Translations under genes and position numbers: made by a program
Part shown: in pieces, positions 45,575 through 56,281 of the stretch
Numbering within the stretch: position 1 is the first letter of the stretch
How the letters are laid out: every line of letters starts with the position of its first letter
Notes under the pieces: model-generated
Told to the model about the DNA's origin: nothing
Databases searched by the model: none
What the model saw: only the letters and a program-made list of their open reading frames with translations
NCBI GenBank assembly: GCA_964523405.1
Contig: CAZGAQ010000009.1
Span: forward strand, 1 to 64,000
DNA from: CAZGAQ01 sp964523405
GTDB lineage: Bacteria; Planctomycetota; Phycisphaerae; UBA1845; Fen-1342
DNA length: 64,000 nt
Direction of reading: 5' to 3'

Positions 45575-46711
45575 ATGACCACGATTCTGTCCGAGGACCA
45601 CCGGCTCCTGATCGACAGTGTCCGGGAGTACGCGCGCGGGGAGCTCCTGGAGCTGGATCGGAAGTGGGACCGTACGGAGTCCTCCTGCTGCGAAATGCTG
45701 GACCAGCTCTATGCCATGGGGCTGATGGGCTTGCGCGTGCCGGAAGAGCAGGGCGGGCTGGCGTGCCCGATGGTGCCCTACGCTCACATCGTGCGCGAGC
45801 TGGCTTACGCATCGCCGTCCGTCGCGGTCACCGTCAGCGTGCACACGATGATCTGCGAGGCGCTCAAGATGTTCGCCCGCCCGGCGCTACGCGATGAGCT
45901 GCAGCGCCGCCTGATCACGCCGGGGAACCTGGCTGCGTTCGCGATCAGCGAGGCCGATGTGGGCTCCGACCCCGCCTCCGCCAAAACGCGCGCCGAGCCC
46001 GCACCGGGCGGCTGGCGCCTGCAGGGCAGCAAGTTCTGGGTGACCAACGGCCTGACCGGGCGCTGGTTTGCCGTCCTCGCCCGCACGGGCACCGGCTCCA
46101 AGAACCGGGACCACAGCATGTTCCTGGTGGATGCCCACCAGGACACGGTCCAGCGCCGCCCGATCCACGGCAAGATGGGGATTCGCGGGTCGGAAACCGG
46201 TGAAATGAGTTTCGATGGCACGTTTGTGCCGGACGAGAACCTGCTGGGCGAGGTGGGGGACGGGCTGAAAATCGCGCTGTCGGCCTTGGATGGCGGACGC
46301 ATCGGGATTGCCTCCCAAGCGGTCGGCATCGGCCAGGCCTGCCTGGACCTGATGGTCGCTTATGCGAAGGAGCGGCATCAGTTCGGGCGCCCGATCTCCC
46401 ATTTCCAGGCCATCCAGTGGATGGTGGCCGATACGCAGACCGATCTCGACGCCGCCCAACTCCTCATTGACCGGGCCGCGACGCTCAAGGAGGACGGCCA
46501 GCCATATACGCGGGAAGCGTCAATGGCCAAGCTCTTCGCCAGCGAGGCCGCGAACCGAATTGCCTACCGGGCCGTACAGGTGCACGGTGGCTCGGGGTTC
46601 GTGAACGAGTGCCGGGTGGAGCAGCTCTATCGGGATGCCCGCATCACGACGATCTACGAAGGCACGAGCGAGATTCAGCGGCACGTGATCGCGCGCGAGG
46701 TCCTGCGCTAA
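45575..46711 (+). CDS. Acyl-CoA dehydrogenase
   Basis: The protein has 378 residues. It is an FAD enzyme that oxidises an acyl-CoA to the enoyl-CoA and passes electrons to ETF. The family signatures are clear: FAISEADVGSDPASAKTRA, GSKFWVTNG, MGIRGSETGEMSFDGTFVP, DGGRIGIASQAVGIGQA, and RQHFGRP-like (RHQFGRPISHFQ). The end YRDARITTIYEGTSEIQRHVIAREVL carries the catalytic Glu of the short-chain type. No other beta-oxidation or acid-degradation genes are adjacent, so the substrate chain length is uncertain; short-chain or branched-chain is likely. A possible -10 (TATGAT) lies near 45510. Confidence 0.93.
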   Translation: MTTILSEDHRLLIDSVREYARGELLELDRKWDRTESSCCEMLDQLYAMGLMGLRVPEEQGGLACPMVPYAHIVRELAYASPSVAVTVSVHTMICEALKMFARPALRDELQRRLITPGNLAAFAISEADVGSDPASAKTRAEPAPGGWRLQGSKFWVTNGLTGRWFAVLARTGTGSKNRDHSMFLVDAHQDTVQRRPIHGKMGIRGSETGEMSFDGTFVPDENLLGEVGDGLKIALSALDGGRIGIASQAVGIGQACLDLMVAYAKERHQFGRPISHFQAIQWMVADTQTDLDAAQLLIDRAATLKEDGQPYTREASMAKLFASEAANRIAYRAVQVHGGSGFVNECRVEQLYRDARITTIYEGTSEIQRHVIAREVLR

Positions 46712-46977
46712 CCGCCCGCAGGAGATCTGGCGCCAGCCCCCCGCCGGTCCAGAGTACGTGTGCGGGCTGGCCGGCGCTGAGCGCGACCCGGCCCGGCTGC
46801 GCCGTTCACGCCGCTTGTGTCCGAAGACGGCTCGCCCCGGCACCGCACACGCCGGCGGGCGACCCCGGGGGGCGCCGGCCGGGACGACAAGAATCCACGT
46901 GCACTGGAATGGCATCCGGTGGGTCCCCGACGGCATAATAGTGCGGCCCCCCAGCTTGGGGTGGGTAACTGAGGGAG

Positions 46978-49392
46978 ATGATCACTGTGCGCCGTGCTTG
47001 CCTAGTCGTGCTGTGGGCCGGGATGCTGGCCGTGTGGTGTGGGGCGCAGCCGCTCGACGGGCGTGTCGAATCGCTCGGTTTCCCGGCGTCGTCGCCGAAC
47101 GGCCTGGTGGTTCGCCCCGGGCAGTGGTTTCCGATCCGTGTGCAACTCGCGGCCCAGGGCACGGGTACCTTCACGCGTGAGTTGCGCTTCGAAGCGCTCG
47201 ATCTGGACGGCGACCGCGTGGCGTACGTGCATCCGCAGGTGACGGTCTCGGGCGAAGGCGGGGCCAAGCAGCGCAAGGTGTGGTGCTATGCCGTCGCCAA
47301 CAGCATCGGCGATCTGCCGGCCGCACTGGACGTGCTCGACGAGCGCGGTGCGACGGTTGCCAAGCTCCCGCTGCCCCCCTGCGACCTCATCGGGAATGAC
47401 GAACTGCTGATCCTGGACATCAGCGCGGACCCGGTCGTAGCCCTGAACCGGCTCGCCACCACGGCCATCGGTTCCGGGCGCGGCAGTGACGGCGTGCGCG
47501 ACACGTATCGCCCGATTGTCGTCTCGCGCGTGCCGGCCAACGCGATTCCCGACCGGTGGTGGGGGCTGGAAGCGGCGGACGTCATTGTCTGGGACCGCCC
47601 CAGTCCATCCGAGCTGAGCGTGGGACAACTCGACGCCCTGCTCGCGTGGGTGCGGGCGGGTGGACAACTCATCATCGGTGTGGGTACGGCCTGGGATGCG
47701 ATCCGCGGCAGCGCCCTCGCCGACGTCATGCCGATGCAGGGGGAGGGCACGCGAGACGAGCTGCAACAACTGCCGGTCTTCGCGAGTCGCATGGGCGTGG
47801 AAAGCGCCCGGGGCCGGCAGCTCGACAATCCCGTCGCGGTCACCACCGCGCCGCTCGCGCCGGGCGCCCTGCGGACGCTGGCGGAAGGGGGGCCCAAGGG
47901 CGCGATCAACCTGATCTCGATGCGGCCATGCGGGGCGGGGCGGGTGACGGCAACGGCGGCGAGCCTACGCGACTTGAACGCGGCGGTGCGTACCGATGAG
48001 CGCTTCTTCTCCGGTTTGCTCGAGCTGAATCGGTTCTCGGCCAAGTTCAAGGAGAAGCAGCAGAACGTGATGACCGCGGCGATGACCGAGCTGGCCCTGT
48101 ATGACTGGTTTACCGAGCCGATCAGCTTCGCCACGGCGACGGCGGTGCGCGGCCTGCTCGCGTTTCTGTTCGTGGGGGCGTACATCGTGGTGGCAACCCT
48201 CGTGAGCTGGTGGTGGCTGCGACAGCGCCGCGCTACGCACTATAGCTGGGCTGTGTTCGCCGGACTGGCCGTGACCGCCAGTGCCCTGAGCCTCGTGACG
48301 GTGCGGGCCACGAGCGGATTCTCAGCCGGCGTGCAGACGCTCAACGTCGTGGACCTGGAAGCCGGACAAAAGGAAGCGTCCGGGGCCTGTCTGTTTGGCT
48401 ATCGGAGCGGCGTCGGGCGCCGGGCGGACCTGGCGCTGGCGGGGGAAGGGACGTACCTGCGGCCGCTGGCGCGTGGGCGGACACAGAGCTTCTACGTCAC
48501 GCCGGCGCGGTACGACGCGGTGGCGGCGAAAGCGCGGCTGGCGGGCGTGCCGGTACGGGCGACGCTGAAGCAGGCGGAGGGTTTCTGGCACGGCGCCGTG
48601 GACGGCACGGTGCGCGGCGACCTGCTCCTGGAGCGCGGGACGGGGCGCTTCACGCCCGGGAGCTGGCTGGTCAACGAGCTGCCGGTGGACCTGGAAGGGG
48701 CCTTCCTGATCTACGCGGATCCACGCCTGGACGAGGCCGGTGTCCCGCGCCCGGCGGGCGTGACGAATCTGTACAGCGGCCTGCCGACGCACATCGATGC
48801 GGCGACGCGCGCTGCGGTGGAAGCGAAGATGAACCAGGACGCGAAGGAGGTACCCCCGGGGCGGAACATCCTGGTGCTGGCGCTGGGGGGGCTGGCATCG
48901 GGCCAGCGAGCCGACGGGCTGGGCACTGCGCAGAATAAGCAGGTGGACGAGGATTGGCGTCGCTGGTCCGCGCTCAAGGAGCCGAAGCGCAGCGAAATGC
49001 CGGACCTGCCGAACCTCTGGCGCGAGCAGCTCAACTGGCGGGCGACGTACATGCCCACGCTGCCCCGCGTGGTGCAGGCGCTGCTGCTGGCGTCGACGCG
49101 CAACTACCACCTGAATAGCGCGGTGGGGGACTGGAACGCGCCGGATCTGCCGCTGACGACGGACGGCATGCCGCGGCTGGACATCACACACTGGCTGGTG
49201 AGCGGGAAGGACGCCGCGGGCCAGGACGCCGGGTACGCGGTGCTGATCGCGTGGACGGGTGCGGACACGCCCGGCCCCGCGACCCTGCTGCTGGACGGCC
49301 GCCCGGAGAAAGCCTACAAGGGGCGGACGATCTATCGTGTGCGCATCCCCATTCGTTACACCGGGTCGCCACCGACTCGGGGAGGGGCGTGA
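46978..49392 (+). CDS. Large membrane protein with extracytoplasmic domains
   Basis: The protein has 804 residues from ATG 46978. GAGGGAG abuts that ATG, so GTG 46987 may be the true start. A signal sequence or first helix (LVVLWAGMLAVWCG) precedes a beta-sandwich-like region, then a GATase/DUF4159-like module (LLAWVRAGGQLIIGVGTAWDAI). Two or three membrane helices (AVRGLLAFLFVGAYIVVATLVSWWW and SWAVFAGLAVTASALSLVTV, about 390-450) are followed by a second extracytoplasmic half. The end of the gene is 3 nt from the start of an ABC ATPase, so the two form one transcript. It could be the membrane partner, or a surface GldG-like component. No catalytic motif is certain. Confidence 0.65.
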   Translation: MITVRRACLVVLWAGMLAVWCGAQPLDGRVESLGFPASSPNGLVVRPGQWFPIRVQLAAQGTGTFTRELRFEALDLDGDRVAYVHPQVTVSGEGGAKQRKVWCYAVANSIGDLPAALDVLDERGATVAKLPLPPCDLIGNDELLILDISADPVVALNRLATTAIGSGRGSDGVRDTYRPIVVSRVPANAIPDRWWGLEAADVIVWDRPSPSELSVGQLDALLAWVRAGGQLIIGVGTAWDAIRGSALADVMPMQGEGTRDELQQLPVFASRMGVESARGRQLDNPVAVTTAPLAPGALRTLAEGGPKGAINLISMRPCGAGRVTATAASLRDLNAAVRTDERFFSGLLELNRFSAKFKEKQQNVMTAAMTELALYDWFTEPISFATATAVRGLLAFLFVGAYIVVATLVSWWWLRQRRATHYSWAVFAGLAVTASALSLVTVRATSGFSAGVQTLNVVDLEAGQKEASGACLFGYRSGVGRRADLALAGEGTYLRPLARGRTQSFYVTPARYDAVAAKARLAGVPVRATLKQAEGFWHGAVDGTVRGDLLLERGTGRFTPGSWLVNELPVDLEGAFLIYADPRLDEAGVPRPAGVTNLYSGLPTHIDAATRAAVEAKMNQDAKEVPPGRNILVLALGGLASGQRADGLGTAQNKQVDEDWRRWSALKEPKRSEMPDLPNLWREQLNWRATYMPTLPRVVQALLLASTRNYHLNSAVGDWNAPDLPLTTDGMPRLDITHWLVSGKDAAGQDAGYAVLIAWTGADTPGPATLLLDGRPEKAYKGRTIYRVRIPIRYTGSPPTRGGA

Positions 49393-49395
49393 GTT

Positions 49396-50325
<930 letters not shown>

Positions 50326-50353
50326 CCGTCGCCCGTGCGGGCGGCGATGCTCT

Positions 50354-50404
50354 GTAGCGTCAGGCCTCCACCTGCCCCGCACGCACGTGAGGGGTGCCTG
50401 ACGT
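50354..50404. repeat. Dispersed hairpin repeat, one unit
   Basis: GTCAGGC (50359-50365) and GCCTGAC (50396-50402) form the stem, with CCCC and GGGG inside. It matches 5866-5914 at 46 of 49 positions. It lies between the convergent ABC ATPase and zinc-ribbon membrane-protein genes, where it could also help end transcription. Confidence 0.8.
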
Positions 50405-50441
50405 CAAACGGCGCTTGGACTGGCGCCTATCCCCGTTCAGC

Positions 50442-51908
50442 CTAGAAGTTGCCCCAGCGAATCGCCCGGTACGCGATCCGGTAGCGCCACAGCCAGATTA
50501 CGAACAGCCCGATCGTGCCGGCAAAGACAGCGAGCATCTCCAGTGGGAACCCCCATAGGAACACGGCACGCCGCCCCGGCGCCCACCAGTCCGACAACCA
50601 CATCCCCCACGCCATGAAGCTCGTGAACATCACCCCCCAGAACGCGCAGAAGACCCACAAGTACGCGGTTTCGTACGCCAGCACCTTGGCCGCCCAGCGA
50701 TAGTCCGCCAGCTCTCGCTTGAGCAGCCACACGGTGAATACCAGCGCGCCCACCGCCCGGTGCCCGAACCAGCACGCGCACACGCCGAAGACGAGATAGC
50801 ATCCGGCCACGGTAGCCCAGAACGCCACCATGGCGTCCGGTGCCTCGAAAATCACGTCCGCATTCCCGGTACACACCGCCGCCGCGAACAGCGTCAGCAT
50901 CCACACCGCGGCCAGAAATGCGATCGCGACATAGTTGAACGCGGCAAACCGCCGCGCCGGCGCGTCCGGCGTGCGCAGCTTCAGCGTGCGATAGAACCCG
51001 CTCGGCCGCACCAACACCGCCCCCAGCGTCCGCACCCAGTCGCGCAACCAGTGCCGGCGATGCCAGTCGTCGCGCGGCCGGCTGCGACCCTCGTCGAGCG
51101 AGGCCGCCATCTCCAAGCCGCACTCGGTGCAGCGTCCATCCGCGGGCTGGTGCGTCAGGTCATAGCCGCAGCCTTCGCAGCGTGGCGGCAAGGCGATGGC
51201 CGTCTGCGGCTGAACCGCCCCTGCAGCCCGGCGCAGCCAGAGCAGGAGGTAGACCGCGGACGGCGCAATCACCCGGAACATGGCGAATGCCGGATCGTTT
51301 CGCGGATTACGCGGCCCCGTCACTCCGCGTTGATCGTAATTGGCCTGTACGGCCACCGCGCCGCACACCAGCATCGCCAGCGCCAGCGGTCCCAGCCACG
51401 CGACGCCAACGCGCCAGGACCGCTCGAAGGCCGCTCCGAGTGGCCCGGTCGCATGCACGAGCGGCAGATTCAGCCACGCCAGTCCGGCCAGCAGCACGAG
51501 CCCGAGGACCACCACGAGCACGATCGTGAGTTCTCCGTCGCCGAACCAGCCGCCGGGACCAGAGTGCCAATGGTCCCAGACCTGGGCAAAACTGCGTGTT
51601 TGCACTTCGACGCGGTAAGCCGGTGCGGAAGACGGCGACGGACCGCTCGGCACTGCAATGAACACGGACGTGTCGTGCCAAGCCATGGCGAAGAGCAGTG
51701 CGGCGGCGCAGCTCAAGAGCCCCAGCGCACAAGCTGCCACCGCGGCAGGGCGAGTGCCGCCCACGAGCACGCGCGCCGCGGCGGCCGGGCGAAAGATCGC
51801 CAGCCAGGGTGCGAGGAACGCACGACCGAAGCTCGTCCGCGGCAAACCTGGCGGGGGTGCGTCCAGCGCCGCCGTTGTCCCCGCGAAATGATCGTCGGGA
51901 AGCTGCAT
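50442..51908 (-). CDS. Multi-pass membrane protein with cytoplasmic zinc ribbon
   Basis: The protein has 488 residues from ATG 51908. Several helices are seen: AAVAACALGLLSCAAALLFAM, ELTIVLVVVLGLVLLAGLAWL, LGPLALAMLVCGAVAVQA, and, after the zinc site, VAIAFLAAVWMLTLFAAAV, FWATVAGCYLVFGVCACWF and AVFAGTIGLFVIWLW. Between the two sets a zinc ribbon reads PPRCEGCGYDLTHQPADGRCTECG, the same type as in the protein at 43153. The pairing of ribbon and membrane halves is a recurrent Planctomycete arrangement (YIP1-like). No function is known. The gene is leftward, downstream of topA after a terminator. Confidence 0.7.
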   Translation of the reverse strand: MQLPDDHFAGTTAALDAPPPGLPRTSFGRAFLAPWLAIFRPAAAARVLVGGTRPAAVAACALGLLSCAAALLFAMAWHDTSVFIAVPSGPSPSSAPAYRVEVQTRSFAQVWDHWHSGPGGWFGDGELTIVLVVVLGLVLLAGLAWLNLPLVHATGPLGAAFERSWRVGVAWLGPLALAMLVCGAVAVQANYDQRGVTGPRNPRNDPAFAMFRVIAPSAVYLLLWLRRAAGAVQPQTAIALPPRCEGCGYDLTHQPADGRCTECGLEMAASLDEGRSRPRDDWHRRHWLRDWVRTLGAVLVRPSGFYRTLKLRTPDAPARRFAAFNYVAIAFLAAVWMLTLFAAAVCTGNADVIFEAPDAMVAFWATVAGCYLVFGVCACWFGHRAVGALVFTVWLLKRELADYRWAAKVLAYETAYLWVFCAFWGVMFTSFMAWGMWLSDWWAPGRRAVFLWGFPLEMLAVFAGTIGLFVIWLWRYRIAYRAIRWGNF

Positions 51909-52024
51909 GTGCCGCGCATTGTAGAGTGCCGGCGGACGGCGGGCGACGTCACCATGACGCTCCCAGCCCGAGCGACATGGGGTGATACGCACCGCAGCGC
52001 GTGCGGTGCGGACGGCGGCGCAAT

Positions 52025-52053
52025 GAAAACGCCGGACGCGCTGGTCCGGCGTT
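52025..52053 (-). terminator. Intrinsic terminator of topA
   Basis: On the minus strand AACGCCGGAC and GTCCGGCGTT form a perfect 10-bp stem with a 6-nt loop (52053 to 52028), and the right arm runs into TTTTC. It begins 31 nt after the topA stop and separates topA from the next leftward gene. Confidence 0.75.
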
Positions 52054-52083
52054 GTCGGGATCACATCGCTCGCCGCGGTGCTG

Positions 52084-55000
52084 CTACGCGCTCGGTGCCG
52101 CCGCCACCGCCTCTTCCACCTTGAAGCCCGGCGGCAGCTCCTTCGTCCCCTTGCACTTGGGGAACCCACTGCAGCCCAGGAACTTGCCGCGCCGCCCCTG
52201 CCGCACGAGCATCGGCTGCCCGCACTCGTCGCACGGAATGTCCGTCGGAATCGGCTTCGGCCGCGCCGGCGCCGGCATCAGCTCCTCCGCCTGCTTCTTG
52301 GCCTCGCCGCGCAGGTTCGCGTTGAACTTGCACCGCGGGAAGTTCGTGCACGAGAAGAACGGCCCGAAACGCCCGCGCTTGAGCTCCATTGTGCTGCCGC
52401 ACTGCGGACAACGTAGCGTGCCGGGTTCAGGCAAAACCTCGACGACGGGTCGCCCGGTGCGCGTCATGGCGAAGCCCGGCGGTGGGCTGCCGTCGGCGGG
52501 CAGCGGTGCGCCGTTGCCGTTGGCGGCGGGCGCCGCGCCGGTTGCGACGGCGATTTCAGGAGTACCCGTTTCCGGCGTGATGCCGGGCGTGGCGCCATTC
52601 GTCGTGCCGTTCTTGGCCTTCAGCTCTTCCAGCCGCTGAATTGGGACTGTGTTGCGGCAACGCGGGAAGCCCGAGCACGCGATGAACTTGCCGCGCTTGC
52701 CGCTGCGCAGCACCATCGGCTTGCCGCAGCGGTCACAGTTGATGCCGGCCTGCTCCGGCGGCGGCGCGGGCTTACGCTCCAGACGCACATCCTCCGGCAG
52801 CGGCTGCGTGTTCTTGCACTCGGGGAAGCGATTGCAGCCCAGGAAGGCCCGCCGCCCCTTGCGCTTCACGACCAGCTCGCCCTCGCCGCACTGGTCGCAA
52901 GGCCGCTTCAGTTCGGCCTCCGTCACCAGCCGCAAGGGCTCGCCCTGGTCGTTGCAGGGGATCGTCTGGCGGCAATCCGGGTACCCGCTGCAGCCGAGGA
53001 AGTAGCCGGTCTTCGACTGCCGCACCATCATTGGCTTGCCGCACGCCTCGCAATTGTGAGCGCTGACCTGCGGCTTGATCAGGTTGCCGTCGCGGTCGAC
53101 GTTCACCGTGGCCTTGCACTTGGGATACCCGCTGCACGCCAGGAAGCGGCCGGTCTTGCTCCAGCGAAAGACCATCGGCGCGCCGCATTCGCTGCACACG
53201 TGCTCGCTGGGCTGACTGCGGGCCGTCTCCATCTCTTCGCCCGCCCGCGACAGGAGCTCGCGGAATGGATCGTAGAACTCGTGCAAGACGCGCACCCAAT
53301 CCAGGTGCGCATCCTCGATCTTGTCGAGCTCATCCTCCATGTAGGAGGTGAACTTGATGTCCATGATCTTCGGGAAGTGGGCGATCAGTTTGTCCGTGAC
53401 CAGCTCGCCCAGCGCCGAAGGATAGAACTTGCGGTCGTCCTGCTCCACGTACCCGCGGCTCTGAATCGTGTCGATGATCGTCGCGTACGTGCTCGGCCGC
53501 CCGATGCCCTCCGCTTCCAGGGCCTTCACCAGCGACGCTTCCGTGTAGCGCGGCGGCGGCGACGTGAACTGCTGCTTGGGCTCCAGCGCCACCAGCCCGA
53601 CCGCCTGACCCACCGCCAGAGCCGGCAGAAGCTGATCCTCGCTCGACACGCCCGTTACCCACAGGAAGCCGTCAAACACCAGCTTGCGGCCGTTGCCGGT
53701 GAAGCGGGCCGTGCCCAGCGGCGTCTCGCAGGTGACGGCGAGTGACGTCGAATCCCATTGCGCCGGTGCCATCTGGCACGCGACGAAACGCTTCCAGATC
53801 AGTTCATACAGGCGATGCTGCTCGGCCGTCAGCGCTGCGCGGATACTGTCCGGTGTCAGCGTCGGATCGGTCGGGCGAATCGCCTCGTGGGCTTCCTGCG
53901 CCCGCTCCTGCCGCTTGCCGTACACGTTCGGCTTCTCGGGCAGGTATTCGGGGCCGTAGGCGTGCTGGATATGCCCGCGGACGGCCGCGATTGACTCCGG
54001 CGAGAGGTTTGTCGAATCGGTACGCATGTACGTGATGAGACCCACGGGCCCCTGTCCGTTGAGGTCCACACCTTCGTACAGCGACTGCGCGATCCGCATC
54101 GTCCGCGAGGCGGCAAAGCGCAGGACGTTGCTGGCGGCCTGCTGCAGGGAGGCCGTCGTGAACGGTCCCTGCGGGCGTGTCGTGGTGCGTTTGGTGTTGA
54201 GGTCGGCGACGGTGAAGCGCGGCGTCTGGGCGGCCAGGTTGCCCACGAGCGCGACCTGCTGCAGATTCAGGCGGCGGTACTCGTTCCAGGGCTGACGATC
54301 GATGCGCTCCACCTGATAGCCGACGGCCTGAGCCACACGGGCGGCTTCATCGGCATTCAGAGCCGCGAACGGCTTGCCGCCGACCTCGGCCAATTCCGTG
54401 CGCACGGCCGCGTGATCGCCGAGCCAGTTCTGGATGTCCCTCTGGGTGCGCTCACCCGTGCGGAGATACTCCGCCCACTCGCCACGCAAGCGCGGCGTCT
54501 GGGCCTCCTGGCCGGCCAGATAGGCGGCGATTCTCCAGCTCTCCTCGGGCACGAAGGCGCGGATTTCGCGCTCGCGCTCCACGATGAGCCGCACGGCGAC
54601 GGATTGCACGCGGCCCGCGGATAGTCCCTTGGCGATCTTCTTCCACAACAGGGGGCTGAGCTCGTAACCCACTATGCGATCAAGAATTCGGCGCGCCTGT
54701 TGGGCATTCACGCGGTCCAGGTCAATGTGGTGCGGGTGTGCGAACGCTTCAGCGATGGCGGCCTTGGTGATCTGGTTGAAGATGACGCGGCGCACGCGCT
54801 CCGGCGGCAGATCGAGAGCCTCCACAAGGTGCCAGGCGATGGCCTCGCCCTCGCGGTCCAAGTCGGTTGCGAGGTAGATTTCACTGGCGGCTGCCGCGAG
54901 CTTGCGCAGCTCCGTGACGGTCTTTATACGGCTCTTTACTATCTCGTAATTCGGTTTGAAATCAGCAGTTACGTCGATTCCGAAGTCACGCTCGGGAAGG

Positions 55001-55125
55001 TCGCGAACGTGACCCAGCGAGGCTTTGACGACGTAGTCGTCGCCCAGATACTTGTTGATCGTCTTCGCCTTCGCGGGGGACTCGACGATCACCAGCGCTC
55101 TGCCTGCCGGCTTACGCTTTGCCAT
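52084..55125 (-). CDS. topA: DNA topoisomerase I with six C-terminal zinc ribbons
   Basis: The protein has 1,013 residues. It relaxes negative supercoils through a 5'-phosphotyrosine link. The Toprim domain (LVIVESPAKAKTINKYLG, ATDLDREGEAIAWHL) is followed by the active-site Y366 in GLITYMRTDSTNL and EAHEAIRPT. The C-terminus carries six CxxC-type topoisomerase zinc ribbons at about 644-670, 692-718, 743-770, 797-823, 906-932 and 965-991; E. coli has three. A Thr/Ala/Gly/Pro-rich linker (about 838-900) separates ribbons 4 and 5. Possible promoter at 55147; terminator at 52025. Confidence 0.96.
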   Translation of the reverse strand: MAKRKPAGRALVIVESPAKAKTINKYLGDDYVVKASLGHVRDLPERDFGIDVTADFKPNYEIVKSRIKTVTELRKLAAAASEIYLATDLDREGEAIAWHLVEALDLPPERVRRVIFNQITKAAIAEAFAHPHHIDLDRVNAQQARRILDRIVGYELSPLLWKKIAKGLSAGRVQSVAVRLIVEREREIRAFVPEESWRIAAYLAGQEAQTPRLRGEWAEYLRTGERTQRDIQNWLGDHAAVRTELAEVGGKPFAALNADEAARVAQAVGYQVERIDRQPWNEYRRLNLQQVALVGNLAAQTPRFTVADLNTKRTTTRPQGPFTTASLQQAASNVLRFAASRTMRIAQSLYEGVDLNGQGPVGLITYMRTDSTNLSPESIAAVRGHIQHAYGPEYLPEKPNVYGKRQERAQEAHEAIRPTDPTLTPDSIRAALTAEQHRLYELIWKRFVACQMAPAQWDSTSLAVTCETPLGTARFTGNGRKLVFDGFLWVTGVSSEDQLLPALAVGQAVGLVALEPKQQFTSPPPRYTEASLVKALEAEGIGRPSTYATIIDTIQSRGYVEQDDRKFYPSALGELVTDKLIAHFPKIMDIKFTSYMEDELDKIEDAHLDWVRVLHEFYDPFRELLSRAGEEMETARSQPSEHVCSECGAPMVFRWSKTGRFLACSGYPKCKATVNVDRDGNLIKPQVSAHNCEACGKPMMVRQSKTGYFLGCSGYPDCRQTIPCNDQGEPLRLVTEAELKRPCDQCGEGELVVKRKGRRAFLGCNRFPECKNTQPLPEDVRLERKPAPPPEQAGINCDRCGKPMVLRSGKRGKFIACSGFPRCRNTVPIQRLEELKAKNGTTNGATPGITPETGTPEIAVATGAAPAANGNGAPLPADGSPPPGFAMTRTGRPVVEVLPEPGTLRCPQCGSTMELKRGRFGPFFSCTNFPRCKFNANLRGEAKKQAEELMPAPARPKPIPTDIPCDECGQPMLVRQGRRGKFLGCSGFPKCKGTKELPPGFKVEEAVAAAPSA

Positions 55126-55146
55126 CCTGCAAACCTAACTTTCTTT

Positions 55147-55175
55147 TAATAAAGCACTTAAAGCCGGATCAGCAA
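55147..55175 (-). promoter_or_regulatory. Candidate promoter of topA
   Basis: On the minus strand TTGCTG (55175-55170) and TTATTA (55152-55147) are spaced 17 nt, ending 21 nt before the topA ATG. The motif is imperfect but lies in an AT-rich pocket at the right distance. topA promoters are often supercoiling-sensitive; nothing here tests that. Confidence 0.4.
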
Positions 55176-55461
55176 CCGCCCGCCCGGCGGCGCCTGTCCG
55201 GCGAAGGCTCCATATCGGAATTACATCGTCCGATCTTCGCAAAGACTCTTAGCACTGCTGGTCCGCCTGTCAAGCGGGGCGCCTTCGCCGCAGCGCGTGG
55301 CCGGACCGTTGGTCCACCCCGAAAACCCCCGACGCGCGTCCCCCGCCCAGGGCTCGCCCGCCGCAAGTCTGGCGCGCCGCTGCCGCGCGCAGCCAGAGCT
55401 CGCGGGGGGGCGACAGGCCGTTTCCTCGCCCCCCCGTTTGCCGCTAAGATTGATGCCCGCA

Positions 55462-55543
55462 GCGAGAGTGGCGGAATTGGCAGACGCACGAGATTTAGGT
55501 TCTCGCGGGGAAACCCGTGCGGGTTCGAGTCCCGCCTCTCGCA
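55462..55543 (+). tRNA. tRNA-Leu (anticodon UAG)
   Basis: GCGAGAG (55462-55468) pairs with CTCTCGC (55536-55542), followed by discriminator A. The D-arm is GGCGGAATTGGCAGACGC. The anticodon arm is CGAGA-TTTAGGT-TCTCG with TAG, reading CUA/CUN leucine codons. A long variable arm (GGGGAAACCC) and the T-arm GCGGG-TTCGAGT-CCCGC complete a class II tRNA. CCA is not encoded. The variable arm and discriminator A fit leucine. Confidence 0.97.
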
Positions 55544-55863
55544 TGCTATTCGAGACTTCCGCGCTGCGCTCCGCCTGAGCTGGGGCTGGCTCCCTATACA
55601 GATGCGCTCCCGCGCACGGTCTCAAGACGCCTGCGGGCGCCCGTCTCGCAGTCCTGCGGCCGTCATCCCCTGGCGACGTGCGGAACCGCCTGCGCGGATG
55701 GGCTGCCACAAGCTGTCACGGTTGGACTGTGGTGCGGTCCTATCGGACTTCGCCGGAGCGCCGAAAACGAGCTTGATTCCGCGGTCATCCGGCGCGAGAA
55801 TTTAGTAGCGCTGGATCAGGGTGTGTCGTGCGGTGATCGTCGACCGGCGATGCGAGGACGAAT
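55544..55863. other. Intergenic region after the tRNA
   Basis: In these 320 bases I see no gene, no second tRNA and no clear terminator. The last part (GAGGACGAAT before the ATG at 55864) is the ribosome site of the next gene. The segment may be the tRNA 3' flank plus the promoter of that gene. Confidence 0.4.
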
Positions 55864-56256
55864 ATGTATACTCCCGACGAGAGTTGGTTTTCGACCCGGC
55901 CCTGGGTACCTTTTGCCTTAGCGGCCGCCGTGGGGGCGATCTTCATGATCGACGTTTTCGTGCCCCGCGGTATCAACCTCTCGACCTGCTTTATCGTGCT
56001 CTTGTTGCTGACCCGCAAACTGCTCAGCCCAGGGCAGGTGCTGTGCTTCTCCGTCGTCACGGCCGCCTTGGCAATTACTGAGATCTTCTTCTCCCGGGCC
56101 AGCACCGTGCCTTTCGAGTGGAGCCTGATCAATCGCTCGACTACGGCCCTCGTGCTGCTGATTCTGGGACTGAATTGCCTGCCCCGGATCGAGTGGGTGC
56201 GCTGGCTGATCGATCCACGGGACGACGGCCGGTTTGGCATGGGCAGCGGATTCTGA
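55864..56256 (+). CDS. Small membrane protein
   Basis: The protein has 130 residues; GAGGACG precedes the ATG. About four hydrophobic segments are seen: PWVPFALAAAVGAIFMIDVFVP, NLSTCFIVLLLL, VLCFSVVTAALAITEIFF and STTALVLLILGLNCLPRI. The pattern resembles the N-terminal membrane domain of some sensor kinases, but no kinase follows; the chain ends at GRFGMGSGF. It may be a remnant or an independent membrane protein. The product of the next gene is on the opposite strand, so no operon is evident. Confidence 0.6.
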   Translation: MYTPDESWFSTRPWVPFALAAAVGAIFMIDVFVPRGINLSTCFIVLLLLTRKLLSPGQVLCFSVVTAALAITEIFFSRASTVPFEWSLINRSTTALVLLILGLNCLPRIEWVRWLIDPRDDGRFGMGSGF

Positions 56257-56281
56257 GCGTCTTGCTGCGCGGGGGGCGGAG

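Noticed and set aside
55864..56256. Calling the small membrane protein the front of a sensor kinase
   Set aside because: The frame ends at 56256 and no kinase domain follows on that strand.
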